Positions 7,932 to 17,341 of a stretch of 64,000 bases of DNA are shown here, one piece after another. The stretch's first letter is position 1. Each line of letters begins with the position of its first letter. The position numbers were made by a program, and so were the translations under genes. The stretch comes from CAYQJS01 sp964417895 (GTDB taxonomy: Bacteria > Chloroflexota > UBA6077 > SHYK01). The notes beneath the pieces were generated by a model. It had not been told where the DNA came from and ran no database searches. It saw nothing but the letters and a program-made list of their open reading frames with translations. The DNA is taken from the NCBI GenBank assembly GCA_964417895.1, contig CAYQJS010000015.1:43761-107760 (forward strand), read 5' to 3'.

Positions 7932-10900
7932 TTGGATCTGAACGGCAGCCGCGCGTCCGATGCGCCGCCCCTGTACGATCCGCGCTTCGAGCACGATGCG
8001 TGCGGCGTGGGCTTCATCGCTCACGTGGGCGGTGACGCGTCTCACGACCTCGTCGAGAAAGCGATTCGCTGCGTCGTCAATCTGACGCACCGCGGGGCTG
8101 TGTCGGCCGACGGCAAGTCCGGCGACGGAGCGGGCATCCTCTGCCAGATACCCCAGCGCTTCTTCGGGCGAGAGCTCAATCGCCTGCGGCTGGTCGCTCC
8201 GGGAGGTTGGCGCCTCGGCGTGGGAATGACGTTTCTGCCCCAATCGGGGCAGCGCCACGATAAGGCGGTTGCCCTGATCGAAGAGGCGGTGGAGCGGCAG
8301 GGCCTGCGATCCCTGGGATGGCGACCGGTGCCGGTAGACCCCAATGCGCTGGGCGACAAAGCCCGGGCTACGATGCCGGATATTCAGCAGATCCTGGTTG
8401 CGGCGCCGCCGGCCGTCTCAGAGGAGGACTTGGAGCGGCGCCTGTATCTGGCGCGAAAGGACGTGGAGAACAGAGCGCGCGCGCAGCGCATCGACGATCT
8501 GTACATCCCCTCATTCTCCTCTCGGACCGTGGTGTACAAGGGCTTGTTCGTGGCGCCGCAGCTGGCCGAGTTCTACCAGGACCTGCGCGATCCGGACTTC
8601 GAGTCGGCCATCGTGGTTTTCCACCAGCGCTACAGCACGAACACATTCCCGACGTGGTTCCTGGCCCAGCCGTTCCGCATGCTGGCGCACAACGGCGAGA
8701 TCAACACGTTGTGGGGCAACCGAAACTGGATGCGCGCTCGCGAGGCCGAGCTGCGCGCCGAGGTATGGGGGGAACGCGTCGACATCCTGAAGCCGGTCAT
8801 CGAGGACAAGGGCAGCGACTCGGCATCGCTGGATAACGCCCTCGAGCTGCTCGTCCAATCCGGGCGCAGTCCGGCCCACGCCATGATGATGCTGATCCCC
8901 GAGGCGTGGGAAAAGATGCCGGATATGGACCCCGACCTGCGGGGTTTCTATGAATACCACGCCCTCCTCATGGAACCCTGGGACGGTCCCGCGGCGCTGG
9001 CGTTCACGGACGGCATCGTCGCGGGGGCGTGTCTGGACCGGAACGGGCTGCGGCCATCGCGCTACAAGGTGACGGACGATGGCATCGTCATCAGCGCTTC
9101 GGAAGTCGGCGTGCTGGAAGTTCCGGATGCCCGCGTCATCGAGAAGGGCCGGTTGGCGCCGGGCGAGATGTTGCTGGTCGATACGGCGCAGCGGCGCTTG
9201 TACCGAAACGGCGAAGTCAAGCAGCGGGTCGCCGCGCAGAACCCCTTTGGCTACTGGCTGCGGCGCAAGCTCCTGCGGCTGCATACCTCCGGCTTCTCCA
9301 TCGCATCGAACGGGTCCGCCGAGGCGCATCGCGACCTCGTGCAGCAGCAGCGTGCGTTCGGATACTCCAATGAGGACCTGGTCTACATCATGCAGCCGAT
9401 GGGCGCCGAGGGCCACGACGCCGTGTGGTCCATGGGCGACGATACGCCGCTAACCGTGCTCTCGGCCCAGACGAGGCCGTTCTACTCCTTCTTCAAACAG
9501 CGGTTTGCACAGGTCACCAATCCGCCCATCGATCCGCTCCGCGAGGAGCTGGTCATGAGCCTCAACACCTACGCCGGGCCGCGACTCAGCGTGCTGGAGG
9601 AGACCGAGGAGCACGCGATCCTCGTGGAGTTCCCGAGCCCGGTGTTGATGCAAGGTGAGCTGGAGCGCGTGAAGCGCCTGCCGGAAGCCAGGCTGCAGGC
9701 CCAGCTCCTCAAGTGCCACTTCGATCCGTCGGCGGGGCCCGATGGGCTGGAGGAAGCCCTCGACGAGCTGCTCGCGGATGCCGCGAACGCGGTGCTGACG
9801 GGGAAGTCGCTGCTCATCCTGTCGGACCGCGGTGTGGATGAACACCATGCCCCGATCCCCATGTTGCTCGCCACGAGCGCCGTGCACCAGCACTTGATTC
9901 GGTCGGGGCTCCGCATGCGCGCCGACATCGTCGTCGAGACGGGCGACGCCTGGGACATCCACCACTTCGCGTGCTTGATCGGGTACGGCGCGAGCGCCAT
10001 CGATCCGTACCTGGCTTTCGAGACGGTGCGCCGGTTCGCTGGGCAGCGGGGAATGGAAACGCTCGACCCACAGGAGGCGGTGGACCACTTTCGGGCGGCC
10101 GTTGAGGCTGGCCTCCTGAAGATCCTGTCAAAAATGGGGATCTCGACTCTGTCCGCCTATCGAGGCGCACAGATCTTCGAGGCTATCGGCATCCACCGGG
10201 ACGTTGTGGATCGCCATTTCTTTGGGACCCCCTCTCGGTTGAACGGAGTTGGCCTGCGCCAGATCGCCCAGGATGTGCTGCGCCGCCACCGCGATGCCTT
10301 CGGCGAATCGAGCGGGCCGACGGCCAAGCGCGGCCTGCCCGACCTCGGGTTCATTCGCTTCCGCGGCAACGGGGAGTATCACGCCTTTAACCCGTTCGTG
10401 GTTCGTGCGATGCACAAGGCGTCGACCACGGGAGACTATGGCGCCTACCAGGAGTACGTTGCCCTCACCGCGAAACACGACCCGGCGAGCCTGCGCGACC
10501 TCATGCGCTTCAAGCAGCAAGCTCCGATCCCGCTGGATGAGGTGGAGGCGGCGGAGCACGTGTACCGGCGCTTCTACACGACGGCGATGTCGCTGGGGGC
10601 CCTGTCGCCGGAGGCGATCAGGACCCTGGCTCTGGCGATGAACCGGCTGGGGGCCAAGAGCAATAGCGGCGAGGGCGGCGAGGACCCGAGCTGGTATCTG
10701 CATCCCCTCAACGGCGTGGCCACCCACAACAAGATCAAGCAGGTGGCGTCGGCCCGCTTTGGGGTGACCTCCTGGTACCTCTCCCAGGCAGAGGAGCTGG
10801 AGATCAAGATAGCTCAGGGGTCAAAGCCTGGGGAAGGCGGCCAGCTGCCCAAGCACAAAGTGAACAGTTACATTGCAAGCCTGCGGCACGCGATCCCCGG

Positions 10901-12512
10901 CATCCCGCTCATCTCTCCGCCGCCGCACCACGATATCTACAGCATCGAAGACCTGGCTCAGCTCATCTACGACCTGAAGCAGGCGAATCCGACGGCGTAC
11001 GTGGGCGTCAAGCTCGTGTCCGAGGCGGGAGTCGGTACTATCGCAGCCGGCGTCGCGAAAGCGTACGCCGACTACATTCTCATCTCTGGCGATTCCGGCG
11101 GGACGGGGGCTTCGCCGCTCTCCTCGATCAAGAACGCCGGTTGTCCCTGGGAGCTCGGGCTCTCGGAGACTCAGCAGGTGCTGGTGACGAACGATCTGCG
11201 AGGCCGGGTGCGGCTGCGCACCGACGGTGGCCTCAAGACGGGGCGCGACGTCGTGATCGCGGCGATGCTAGGGGCCGAGGAGTTCGGCTTCGGCACCTCG
11301 GCCGTCGTAGCCATGGGCTGCGACATGGCCAGGGCTTGCCACCTGAATACGTGTCCGACGGGGGTCGCCACGCAGCGCGAGGACCTGCGAGCCAAATTCG
11401 CCGGCGTCCCCGAGATGGTCATGAACTACTTCGGTTTCCTTGCACAGGACGTCCGGGAGATCCTGGCGAGCCTTGGCATTCGTAGCCTCGACCACGTGAT
11501 TGGGCGTGTGGACATGCTCGAGCAAGTGCGCGACCTGCCCAACCCGCGGGCGGGCGAGCTGGACCTCGCGGCAGTCCTCGCTCCTCCGGATCCAACGTTC
11601 TCGCGGCCCTACAAGCGGAGCCAGAACCGGAACGATCCCCCAACGCGGGATGCGTTCCTGGACCAGCTCACTGTCGAGGCCGCGCCGGCGTGGGAGACGG
11701 GCTCGCGCGTTGTACTGTCACACGCAATCAGCAACAGCAACCGGACCATCGGTGCCAGGCTGGCGTATGAGGTGTCCCGTCGGTTCGGAGCAGACGGCCT
11801 GCTGGACGATGCCCTCGAGATCCGAATGCGAGGCAGCGCCGGCCAGAGCTTTGGGGCCTTCCTGACGCGAGGGATTCGGCTCGTGCTGGAGGGTGAGGCC
11901 AACGACTATGTAGGAAAGGGCATGGGCGGCGGTGAGATCGTCATCTTCCCTCCGAAAGACGCGACCTTTGTTGCCCACGAGAACATCATCATGGGCAACA
12001 CCGTGCTATATGGGGCAACAGGGGGCAAGCTGTTCGCCGCCGGGCGGGCGGGCGAGCGTTTCGCGGTCCGCAACAGCGGAGCGACCGCCGTCATCGAGGG
12101 CGCGGGCGACCATTGCTGCGAGTACATGACGGGCGGCGTTGTTGTCGTGCTCGGGCCGGTCGGGCGCAACTTCGCAGCGGGCATGTCGGCCGGGACGGCC
12201 TACGTGCTCGATGAGACGGGCGACTTCCCGGGTAGGGTGAACCCGGAGCTTGTCGAGCTCGAGCGGCTAATCGAGCACGATCGCATCGCGCGCCCCGAAA
12301 ATGAGGCGGAGCTGCGTTCCCTTGTGGAGGAGCACGTCGCTGCGACGGGCAGCGCTCGCGGGCGCGCGGTCCTGGACAGCTGGCAAGAGTACCTGCCCCG
12401 CTTCTGGCAGGTCGTGCCGGATCCACCCGTCGTCCAGACTCACACCCCTGCCATGGAGTCGGCGGACACCGGCACAACACCCCCCGATTCGGTGGCGTCG
12501 CCGCGCGCGTAG
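7932..12512 (+). CDS. gltB: Glutamate synthase large subunit
   Basis: A 1526-residue enzyme that transfers the glutamine amide to 2-oxoglutarate. The TTG at 7932 has GAGGAG upstream. A 23-residue propeptide precedes Cys24 in DACGVGF, the N-terminal nucleophile of the class II glutamine amidotransferase domain (about 24-430). The central linker domain follows, then the FMN-binding synthase domain (NSGEGGEDPSWY near 910; GDSGGTGASP). The 3Fe-4S cysteines are Cys1130, Cys1136 and Cys1141 in CDMARACHLNTCP. The C-terminal GXGXG helix domain has GMGGGEIVIFPP near 1330. No gltD small subunit is adjacent, so it must be elsewhere or the electron donor is ferredoxin; the sequence here does not decide. 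Confidence 0.96.
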   Translation: MDLNGSRASDAPPLYDPRFEHDACGVGFIAHVGGDASHDLVEKAIRCVVNLTHRGAVSADGKSGDGAGILCQIPQRFFGRELNRLRLVAPGGWRLGVGMTFLPQSGQRHDKAVALIEEAVERQGLRSLGWRPVPVDPNALGDKARATMPDIQQILVAAPPAVSEEDLERRLYLARKDVENRARAQRIDDLYIPSFSSRTVVYKGLFVAPQLAEFYQDLRDPDFESAIVVFHQRYSTNTFPTWFLAQPFRMLAHNGEINTLWGNRNWMRAREAELRAEVWGERVDILKPVIEDKGSDSASLDNALELLVQSGRSPAHAMMMLIPEAWEKMPDMDPDLRGFYEYHALLMEPWDGPAALAFTDGIVAGACLDRNGLRPSRYKVTDDGIVISASEVGVLEVPDARVIEKGRLAPGEMLLVDTAQRRLYRNGEVKQRVAAQNPFGYWLRRKLLRLHTSGFSIASNGSAEAHRDLVQQQRAFGYSNEDLVYIMQPMGAEGHDAVWSMGDDTPLTVLSAQTRPFYSFFKQRFAQVTNPPIDPLREELVMSLNTYAGPRLSVLEETEEHAILVEFPSPVLMQGELERVKRLPEARLQAQLLKCHFDPSAGPDGLEEALDELLADAANAVLTGKSLLILSDRGVDEHHAPIPMLLATSAVHQHLIRSGLRMRADIVVETGDAWDIHHFACLIGYGASAIDPYLAFETVRRFAGQRGMETLDPQEAVDHFRAAVEAGLLKILSKMGISTLSAYRGAQIFEAIGIHRDVVDRHFFGTPSRLNGVGLRQIAQDVLRRHRDAFGESSGPTAKRGLPDLGFIRFRGNGEYHAFNPFVVRAMHKASTTGDYGAYQEYVALTAKHDPASLRDLMRFKQQAPIPLDEVEAAEHVYRRFYTTAMSLGALSPEAIRTLALAMNRLGAKSNSGEGGEDPSWYLHPLNGVATHNKIKQVASARFGVTSWYLSQAEELEIKIAQGSKPGEGGQLPKHKVNSYIASLRHAIPGIPLISPPPHHDIYSIEDLAQLIYDLKQANPTAYVGVKLVSEAGVGTIAAGVAKAYADYILISGDSGGTGASPLSSIKNAGCPWELGLSETQQVLVTNDLRGRVRLRTDGGLKTGRDVVIAAMLGAEEFGFGTSAVVAMGCDMARACHLNTCPTGVATQREDLRAKFAGVPEMVMNYFGFLAQDVREILASLGIRSLDHVIGRVDMLEQVRDLPNPRAGELDLAAVLAPPDPTFSRPYKRSQNRNDPPTRDAFLDQLTVEAAPAWETGSRVVLSHAISNSNRTIGARLAYEVSRRFGADGLLDDALEIRMRGSAGQSFGAFLTRGIRLVLEGEANDYVGKGMGGGEIVIFPPKDATFVAHENIIMGNTVLYGATGGKLFAAGRAGERFAVRNSGATAVIEGAGDHCCEYMTGGVVVVLGPVGRNFAAGMSAGTAYVLDETGDFPGRVNPELVELERLIEHDRIARPENEAELRSLVEEHVAATGSARGRAVLDSWQEYLPRFWQVVPDPPVVQTHTPAMESADTGTTPPDSVASPRA

Positions 12513-12632
12513 GCGCTCTCACCGGATCCACCGATCAGACGGGTGCGCCCCCAAACTTTGCGCTTCTGTCGCAGGAGGCCACGCCCTCACCCGTCCTTGC
12601 CCGCTTTCGCGGGCTTCGCGCGGGGGTAAGGC

Positions 12633-13999
12633 GTGCCTCGTGACGTTGAGCGCAAGAAGCCAGGTTGGCACCCGATGAGATCCACGCCTGGCGAGCCTGT
12701 GCCGGGGCAGACTCAGGATGGCCCTGGTGCTGAGCCGGCGTATGCTCGTGGTGAACCTGTCGGACCACGAGGGCTGGGCGCGCGCCATTTTCTTCGCGCT
12801 CTTCCCTATCTTGTCGCCGCCCTCGGACTCGTCGTTCTCCTCCTGGCCCCGCCGGCGGTCCCGGGCTCACCCGGACCGCTTGATGGCCTGCGGACCGTCG
12901 CGTCGAGCCTGCGGGGTGATGGCGCAGACCTCGTCTTTGCGGATTTCGCTCAGGACCTGGTTGGGGCCCGGGCTCTGCTTTCAGGCGCCGATCCCTACCC
13001 GGTGCTGGGCCCAGCCTTCGAAAACCTTGGGTACGTCTGGCCCGTGGAACACCGCTCCACCCATCCCCCAACGGCATTCCTATTTGCCGTACCGCTCGCG
13101 GCCGTTCCGTGGGAGAGCGCAGTCCGCACCTGGGTCGCGCTGATGCTGACCACGCTCGCGGTGACAGGCTGGGCTCTCCGACTGAGCGCACCCGCTACGA
13201 TGGCGCTGTACGTGCTGCTCCTCTGGCCGCCGGCAGCGTGGTCGATGGTCCAGCTCACGCCCCTGTGGGCCGCGGGAATGGCACTAGCGTGGCGCTGGCG
13301 GGACCGAGGGGCTCTGGCGGGCGCGGCTCTGGGTGTGGCATCGCTGACAAAACTCCTGCCGGCCCTCGGTCTGATTCCCTTCCTCCTCAGGCGGCAGTGG
13401 GGCGCAGTCGCTGGGTTCGGGGCCGTCTGGACAGCCGCCCTGGGTGCGGTAATGGTGATGAACCCGGAGGCTCTCGGGCGCTACGCTGCAGTGCTTCCTG
13501 AGACTGCGGGCCAGATTGTGGCGCGAGGCGACAACGGTGCGCTGCTCGTGGTGGCGATGCAGGCCGGTGGGGTCGCCGGTCTTCTTCTGGCCTGCGGCCT
13601 GGTCCTGGTGGTGGCGTGGTCGGCCGCTCGACTCGCCTCCGGCGAACGACCNNNNNNNNNNTCGAGTGGACGTCGTGGGCCCTCTGGGTGTGGCTGACTG
13701 TGGCTCTACTCCCTATCGCATGGAACTACTCTTTGCTGCCGCTCGCCCCCTGGCTGTTGCTCGTGTTGAGGGAGCGCCGCCCCATCCCCAGCCTGCTAGC
13801 TGGCGTGAGCTTCGTTCTTGGCTTACTGGACAACCTCGCGGAGGCCCCGACCGTCGGGCTATCGATCGTCGTTGCTGGCCTCGCCTTCACCCTGATCAGC
13901 TACGATCGGGGACAGCTTCGTCTCCGGGGTGTGTCGGTTCGCGTTCCGCTGCTTCAGGGAGGTCCTCAGCAGACGCGCCCTGGTCGTCCAAGTGGGTAG
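12633..13999 (+). CDS. GT87 / DUF2029-type membrane mannosyltransferase, interrupted by assembly gap
   Basis: Polytopic membrane glycosyltransferase of the GT-C type. The family motif is seen as DFAQDLVGARALLSGADPY after the first helix, followed by THPPTAFLFAVPLA and a long series of hydrophobic segments. The reading frame up to 13651 and that after the ten Ns (13662 onward, beginning EWTSWALWVW) differ. Both halves are membrane-like and in family order, so the frame change is best explained by the unknown true gap length. GT87 enzymes use polyprenyl-phosphate-mannose to mannosylate lipids. The GTG start at 12633 lies next to a GC hairpin and is uncertain; an ATG at 12675 is an alternative. 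Confidence 0.75.
13652..13661. other. Scaffold gap (10 N)
   Basis: Ten consecutive Ns of conventional fixed length lie inside the GT87 gene. Real size unknown. Confidence 0.99.
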
Positions 14000-14118
14000 T
14001 TTCTTCGATTCGCACGCCGGCGGCGGTACCGCTCGGCGTATTTTCCCCGAATGCCGCCCCGAAAGTCGTACTCCGGGAGCATCTCCGGCGGTTTCCGAAT
14101 CGTACTCGGTTTCTTCAT
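13966..14118 (-). CDS. Small EMLPEYDF-GGIRGKYA protein, antitoxin-like, possibly frameshifted
   Basis: A 50-residue frame starting MKKPSTIRKPPEMLPEYDF and continuing GGIRGKYAERYR. This opening matches a family of short conserved proteins that I recall being annotated as hypothetical or antitoxin-like. The start has a CAGGAA element close upstream. After ERYR the frame turns into an arginine-rich tail (RRRANRRN). A different frame from the same point reads GTAAGVRIEETTHLDDQG and stays open to about 13900. This suggests a one-base frameshift, or an alternative C terminus. It lies antisense to the end of the GT87 gene. Confidence 0.45.
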   Translation of the reverse strand: MKKPSTIRKPPEMLPEYDFRGGIRGKYAERYRRRRANRRNYPLGRPGRVC

Positions 14119-14229
14119 AGTTCCTGCGTTCCCTGGATGTCGCTGGTCGGTCGCTGATGACACGTATTCGTGCCTTTTCGGGATCCCATTCGGGGACTAT
14201 CTCCGGGCTCGGGTCGTCGCTTTGTAGCG

Positions 14230-15717
14230 TCACGCAGGGCCGACGGCGGAAGCGAGCGCGCTTCTGGCCGCGAGCCGATCTTGGAGCGCAACCCAGCACC
14301 ACCCGCCGAGGAAGGGGCCGGCGGCGACCAGCAGTCCGAGCGTACCCAGCACTGGCGCGTCGATGCTTTCTCCGGCAACTGGCCGGATCACGAACTGGAC
14401 CAGGTAGGTGGCGAGGCCCCCGATACAGAGCAATGTGGTGTACCAAGTCGTCCTACGCTCAGCCAGAAGGCCCGCGATCAGCGTGGGCCAGACCATATAC
14501 CAGCCCGAGTAGAAGGGGGAAATGACAACGAAGTACACCACGACGATTCGCCACACCGCTCGGAGAGCGTCTCGCCCCACGGTTGACAGAGCCGGCAGTT
14601 GCGCCAGGTTGTACAGCGCGAACGCGGCGAGCAGGAGTACCTGCCAGAAGCGGAGGGCGGTGTCACGTGACGCGGGAGGCACGACGGCCATCACGACGGC
14701 CGTCACGCTGTAGTAGTACTGGTCGACTTCGCGTAGGAATGACAGGTCGTCGCTAGCTTCCCAGAAGGGCGCCCATGCCAGCGCGCACAGAGCCACGACG
14801 GGCACGCCATGCCCGAGCAGCCACCGGCCGGTGCGGCGCCGCTGCCAGGCCGACCGGAAGCTCGGCCACAACAACGCTGGAAGCGCGACGGCGAACGTGG
14901 CTTTGACCAGGAAGGAGATTGCGCCGGCGATGGCTGTGCCGATGCTCCCGCGCCTGGCCCAGAGGCCGAAGCCGGCGATAGCGGGGACCAGCGCGATGGC
15001 GTCGTTGTGGCCTCCGCCGGCCAGCTCGATCAGAACCAGCGGATTCCAGGCGAAGATGGCCAACCCGGTCAGACGGCGCTCAGGTCGGATGGCGTCCAGA
15101 GCCCAGAGCAGGATCGGGAGGCACATCAGGTAGCCAAGCACGGCGAGCCCCTTAAACGCCACCAGCGTGGGCTGGATCGCGCCCCCACCAAAGAAGCCGG
15201 TTGCCGCGCTGATCCACGGCCACAGAGGACCGTAGGGCAGTGGGTAGTGTCCCCAGGCTGTGTACGGGAAGAATGGGTCGTGCGCGCCCTGGAGCGGTGG
15301 CACAACGAACGGGTTCTCTCGGTAAACGCTCCAGATACGGTCGGCAGACATGTAGTAAAAGACGTCGAGGGAGAAGATCGGGTACATCCTCAGGAGGGCG
15401 AAAGCGGCCAGCGTCCCCAGGCCCAGTACGATGAGGAGGGCCCGGCGCGAGCCCTCGAGCCTGATACAGAGGGCAACGCTCACCAGGTAGCAGGTGAAAA
15501 GGAGGCCGACGGCAACGACGAATGATAGCGTGGAGCCGAGCGATGGACCCGTGATGCGTGCGAAATCGAGGAGCGGACTCGAGAGGCCATCGTCGATAGG
15601 GTACGGCGCCGAGAACGCGAGCAGGTAAACGCTGACGGCGGTCGCGCCACATAGCGCCAGACTAGCGTGCGGGTGCCGAGCGAGCAGCCCTAGCGTTGGA
15701 AGAAGTCCTCCACGCAC
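14230..15717 (-). CDS. GT-C polyprenol-phosphate-mannose-dependent mannosyltransferase (MptA/B-like)
   Basis: A 495-residue protein with about 12 hydrophobic segments. The first luminal loop carries SLDVFYYMSADRIW, with the acidic residue typical of GT-C catalytic loops. The family-diagnostic stretch FAWNPLVLIELAGGGHND lies mid-protein, and HYPLPYGPLWPW between them also matches MptB-like alpha-1,6-mannosyltransferases. It probably extends glycolipid or cell-surface glycan chains on the outer face of the membrane. The start overlaps the end of the ThyX gene by 28 bp, so the two are likely co-transcribed. Donor specificity is inferred from family. Confidence 0.82.
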   Translation of the reverse strand: MRGGLLPTLGLLARHPHASLALCGATAVSVYLLAFSAPYPIDDGLSSPLLDFARITGPSLGSTLSFVVAVGLLFTCYLVSVALCIRLEGSRRALLIVLGLGTLAAFALLRMYPIFSLDVFYYMSADRIWSVYRENPFVVPPLQGAHDPFFPYTAWGHYPLPYGPLWPWISAATGFFGGGAIQPTLVAFKGLAVLGYLMCLPILLWALDAIRPERRLTGLAIFAWNPLVLIELAGGGHNDAIALVPAIAGFGLWARRGSIGTAIAGAISFLVKATFAVALPALLWPSFRSAWQRRRTGRWLLGHGVPVVALCALAWAPFWEASDDLSFLREVDQYYYSVTAVVMAVVPPASRDTALRFWQVLLLAAFALYNLAQLPALSTVGRDALRAVWRIVVVYFVVISPFYSGWYMVWPTLIAGLLAERRTTWYTTLLCIGGLATYLVQFVIRPVAGESIDAPVLGTLGLLVAAGPFLGGWCWVALQDRLAARSALASAVGPA

Positions 15718-17228
15718 GGATCGGTCGCCCGAATGTGCTTCGCCATCTCCGGATATTGCTGTCGGAAGACGGCGAACATGTCGTAAGCGATCTGGCGGTA
15801 CGAAAAATGCCCGGATGGTCGCGTTCGCACTTCGGCGATGTAGGCCAGCTCTGCCCAGTCCATTTTGAAGAGCGCACGGCGTCGGAAGGCGAGCGGTAAC
15901 GCGTACTGCCCGAGCCCGGGCCGGTACTCATCGAGCCGCTCGGCGAGCTCACCGGCCTGCTCCATGGCCGCTCGGTAGGCGCCGTCCTGGTGGGCGTCAG
16001 CGACGGACGGGGGAACGTCATACCCGTAGCCGGCTGTGAAGTCCTTGATGATCTGCACGCAGTTTCGGTGGCGGTGGAGGTCTCGGAAGGCGCCGTTGTC
16101 GATGCAAAGGTCAAAGATGAGCTGATAGCCGGCCCGTGTTTCTCGGACGGGCTCGTCGTGGGGGCCGCGCGCCAGGAACGCGAGGTCGCCGATTCTATGG
16201 ACCTCAGATGGCGGCAGGGCCGACACCCGCTCGAGGATCTGCTGGTAGGACGGCTGGTCGACGCGATAGAGGAGCGTCGCCGCGAGCTCGAGGGGCGGCG
16301 CCGCGGGCGCCGCCAGCTCCACGCCGCGCCGCCCATCGGGCCGCATGTGCGCCAGCGTGGAACGCGCCGCTCCCCGAGCTGCCGCGTAGGTCTTCGTCAG
16401 ATAGGGCTGGGGCTCCGTGTGGCGCACGAGCGTGGGGGCGGCGGCGGCTCCAGCCATGGCAGCTTCACGGGACCGGGAGGCGAGGGATTCGGCGTCCGGG
16501 CCCGGGTGCGCCTCCAGAAACGCTTGTAGCTCCGGCTCGAGGCCGAGCGCCTGGGGGTTATAGGCTGGCTCGACCGCGGCCCGACGCAGCTCGTCGGCGA
16601 TTGCGCGCAGCTCGGCGACGGGATGCGACGCGAGTCGACTGATCTGGCGCTCGAGCGTGCGCGCGCTGCACAGATACCCCAGCCCTGTATAGGTGCTCGA
16701 GGGGAGCAGGTAGCGCGCTACGTCGAAAGCTCGTGCTCGCAGCGTGCGGCGATACTCGTCATCGGGCATGGACGCCGGTCTCTGGTCCTGGTACTTCCCC
16801 GCGAGATATTCCAGGACCGCCCGGTGCGTGCTCTGGTACACGTCGAAAAGCTGATTGCACACTTCGGCATAGCGCTCCGCCAGCGGAGAGGACGCTATCT
16901 CCGGCGGCGTGTAGTAGCGCCGTCGGGTGAAGTCCTGGTAGCGCGTGGAGCTCTCCTGCGCATCCACGAGCTGCTCGTCGAGAATCTCGATAGCAGCGAC
17001 GATGGAGACGTTCTCAGCAACCATCGTCACATGCGCCAAGTCGGCGATCGAGGCGTGCCCGTAGGCGAAGTAAAACTGCTCATAGAAGCGGCTCGCCCCT
17101 TCCTGGGTGAGCTCGCGGATCCACTCCTGGTAGGGTCGGGCCGAGCGACTGAACTTGGCTACGGCATAGCCGCCCGGCTCGGGCAACGTGCCGATCACGG
17201 AGAAGACCCGACGCTGGTCTTCGGTCAT
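15690..17228 (-). CDS. thyX: Two-domain ThyX-like FAD-dependent thymidylate synthase
   Basis: About 512 residues from the ATG at 17228 (GAGGA 10 nt upstream; a GTG at 17282 is possible). Normal ThyX is about 220-260 residues; this protein is a tandem of two ThyX-like domains. The N-terminal copy has FYFAYGHASIADLAHVTMVA and ends in ESSTRYQDF, like the second half of the ThyX motif, but lacks RHR. The C-terminal copy has DLHRHRNCVQ, containing the RHR half, but lacks the NEQSxRY half. Together they may rebuild one kind of active site at the intramolecular interface. The expected reaction is dUMP methylation with methylene-tetrahydrofolate, NADPH and FAD. No thyA is present in the window. Confidence 0.75.
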   Translation of the reverse strand: MTEDQRRVFSVIGTLPEPGGYAVAKFSRSARPYQEWIRELTQEGASRFYEQFYFAYGHASIADLAHVTMVAENVSIVAAIEILDEQLVDAQESSTRYQDFTRRRYYTPPEIASSPLAERYAEVCNQLFDVYQSTHRAVLEYLAGKYQDQRPASMPDDEYRRTLRARAFDVARYLLPSSTYTGLGYLCSARTLERQISRLASHPVAELRAIADELRRAAVEPAYNPQALGLEPELQAFLEAHPGPDAESLASRSREAAMAGAAAAPTLVRHTEPQPYLTKTYAAARGAARSTLAHMRPDGRRGVELAAPAAPPLELAATLLYRVDQPSYQQILERVSALPPSEVHRIGDLAFLARGPHDEPVRETRAGYQLIFDLCIDNGAFRDLHRHRNCVQIIKDFTAGYGYDVPPSVADAHQDGAYRAAMEQAGELAERLDEYRPGLGQYALPLAFRRRALFKMDWAELAYIAEVRTRPSGHFSYRQIAYDMFAVFRQQYPEMAKHIRATDPCVEDFFQR

Positions 17229-17310
17229 GAGTTGGCGGTCCTCAGGCGCGGATTCGCTGGCGGCTGCAGCATGATAGACCACCGGGTCGCGCCTCGGTGG
17301 CCCCCCACCC

Positions 17311-17316
17311 TATAAT
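17311..17316 (+). promoter_or_regulatory. Candidate -10 element for the glycosidase gene
   Basis: TATAAT sits 26 bp upstream of the glycosidase ATG, in the divergent spacer next to ThyX. No clear -35 is seen. Confidence 0.4.
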
Positions 17317-17341
17317 CGCCGTCGGTCATGCTCGGACGTGA

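Noticed and set aside
14120..14230. EWDPEKARIRV reading that resembles a BrnT toxin N terminus
   Set aside because: Only eleven residues match, the frame runs into unrelated sequence and no toxin body follows.
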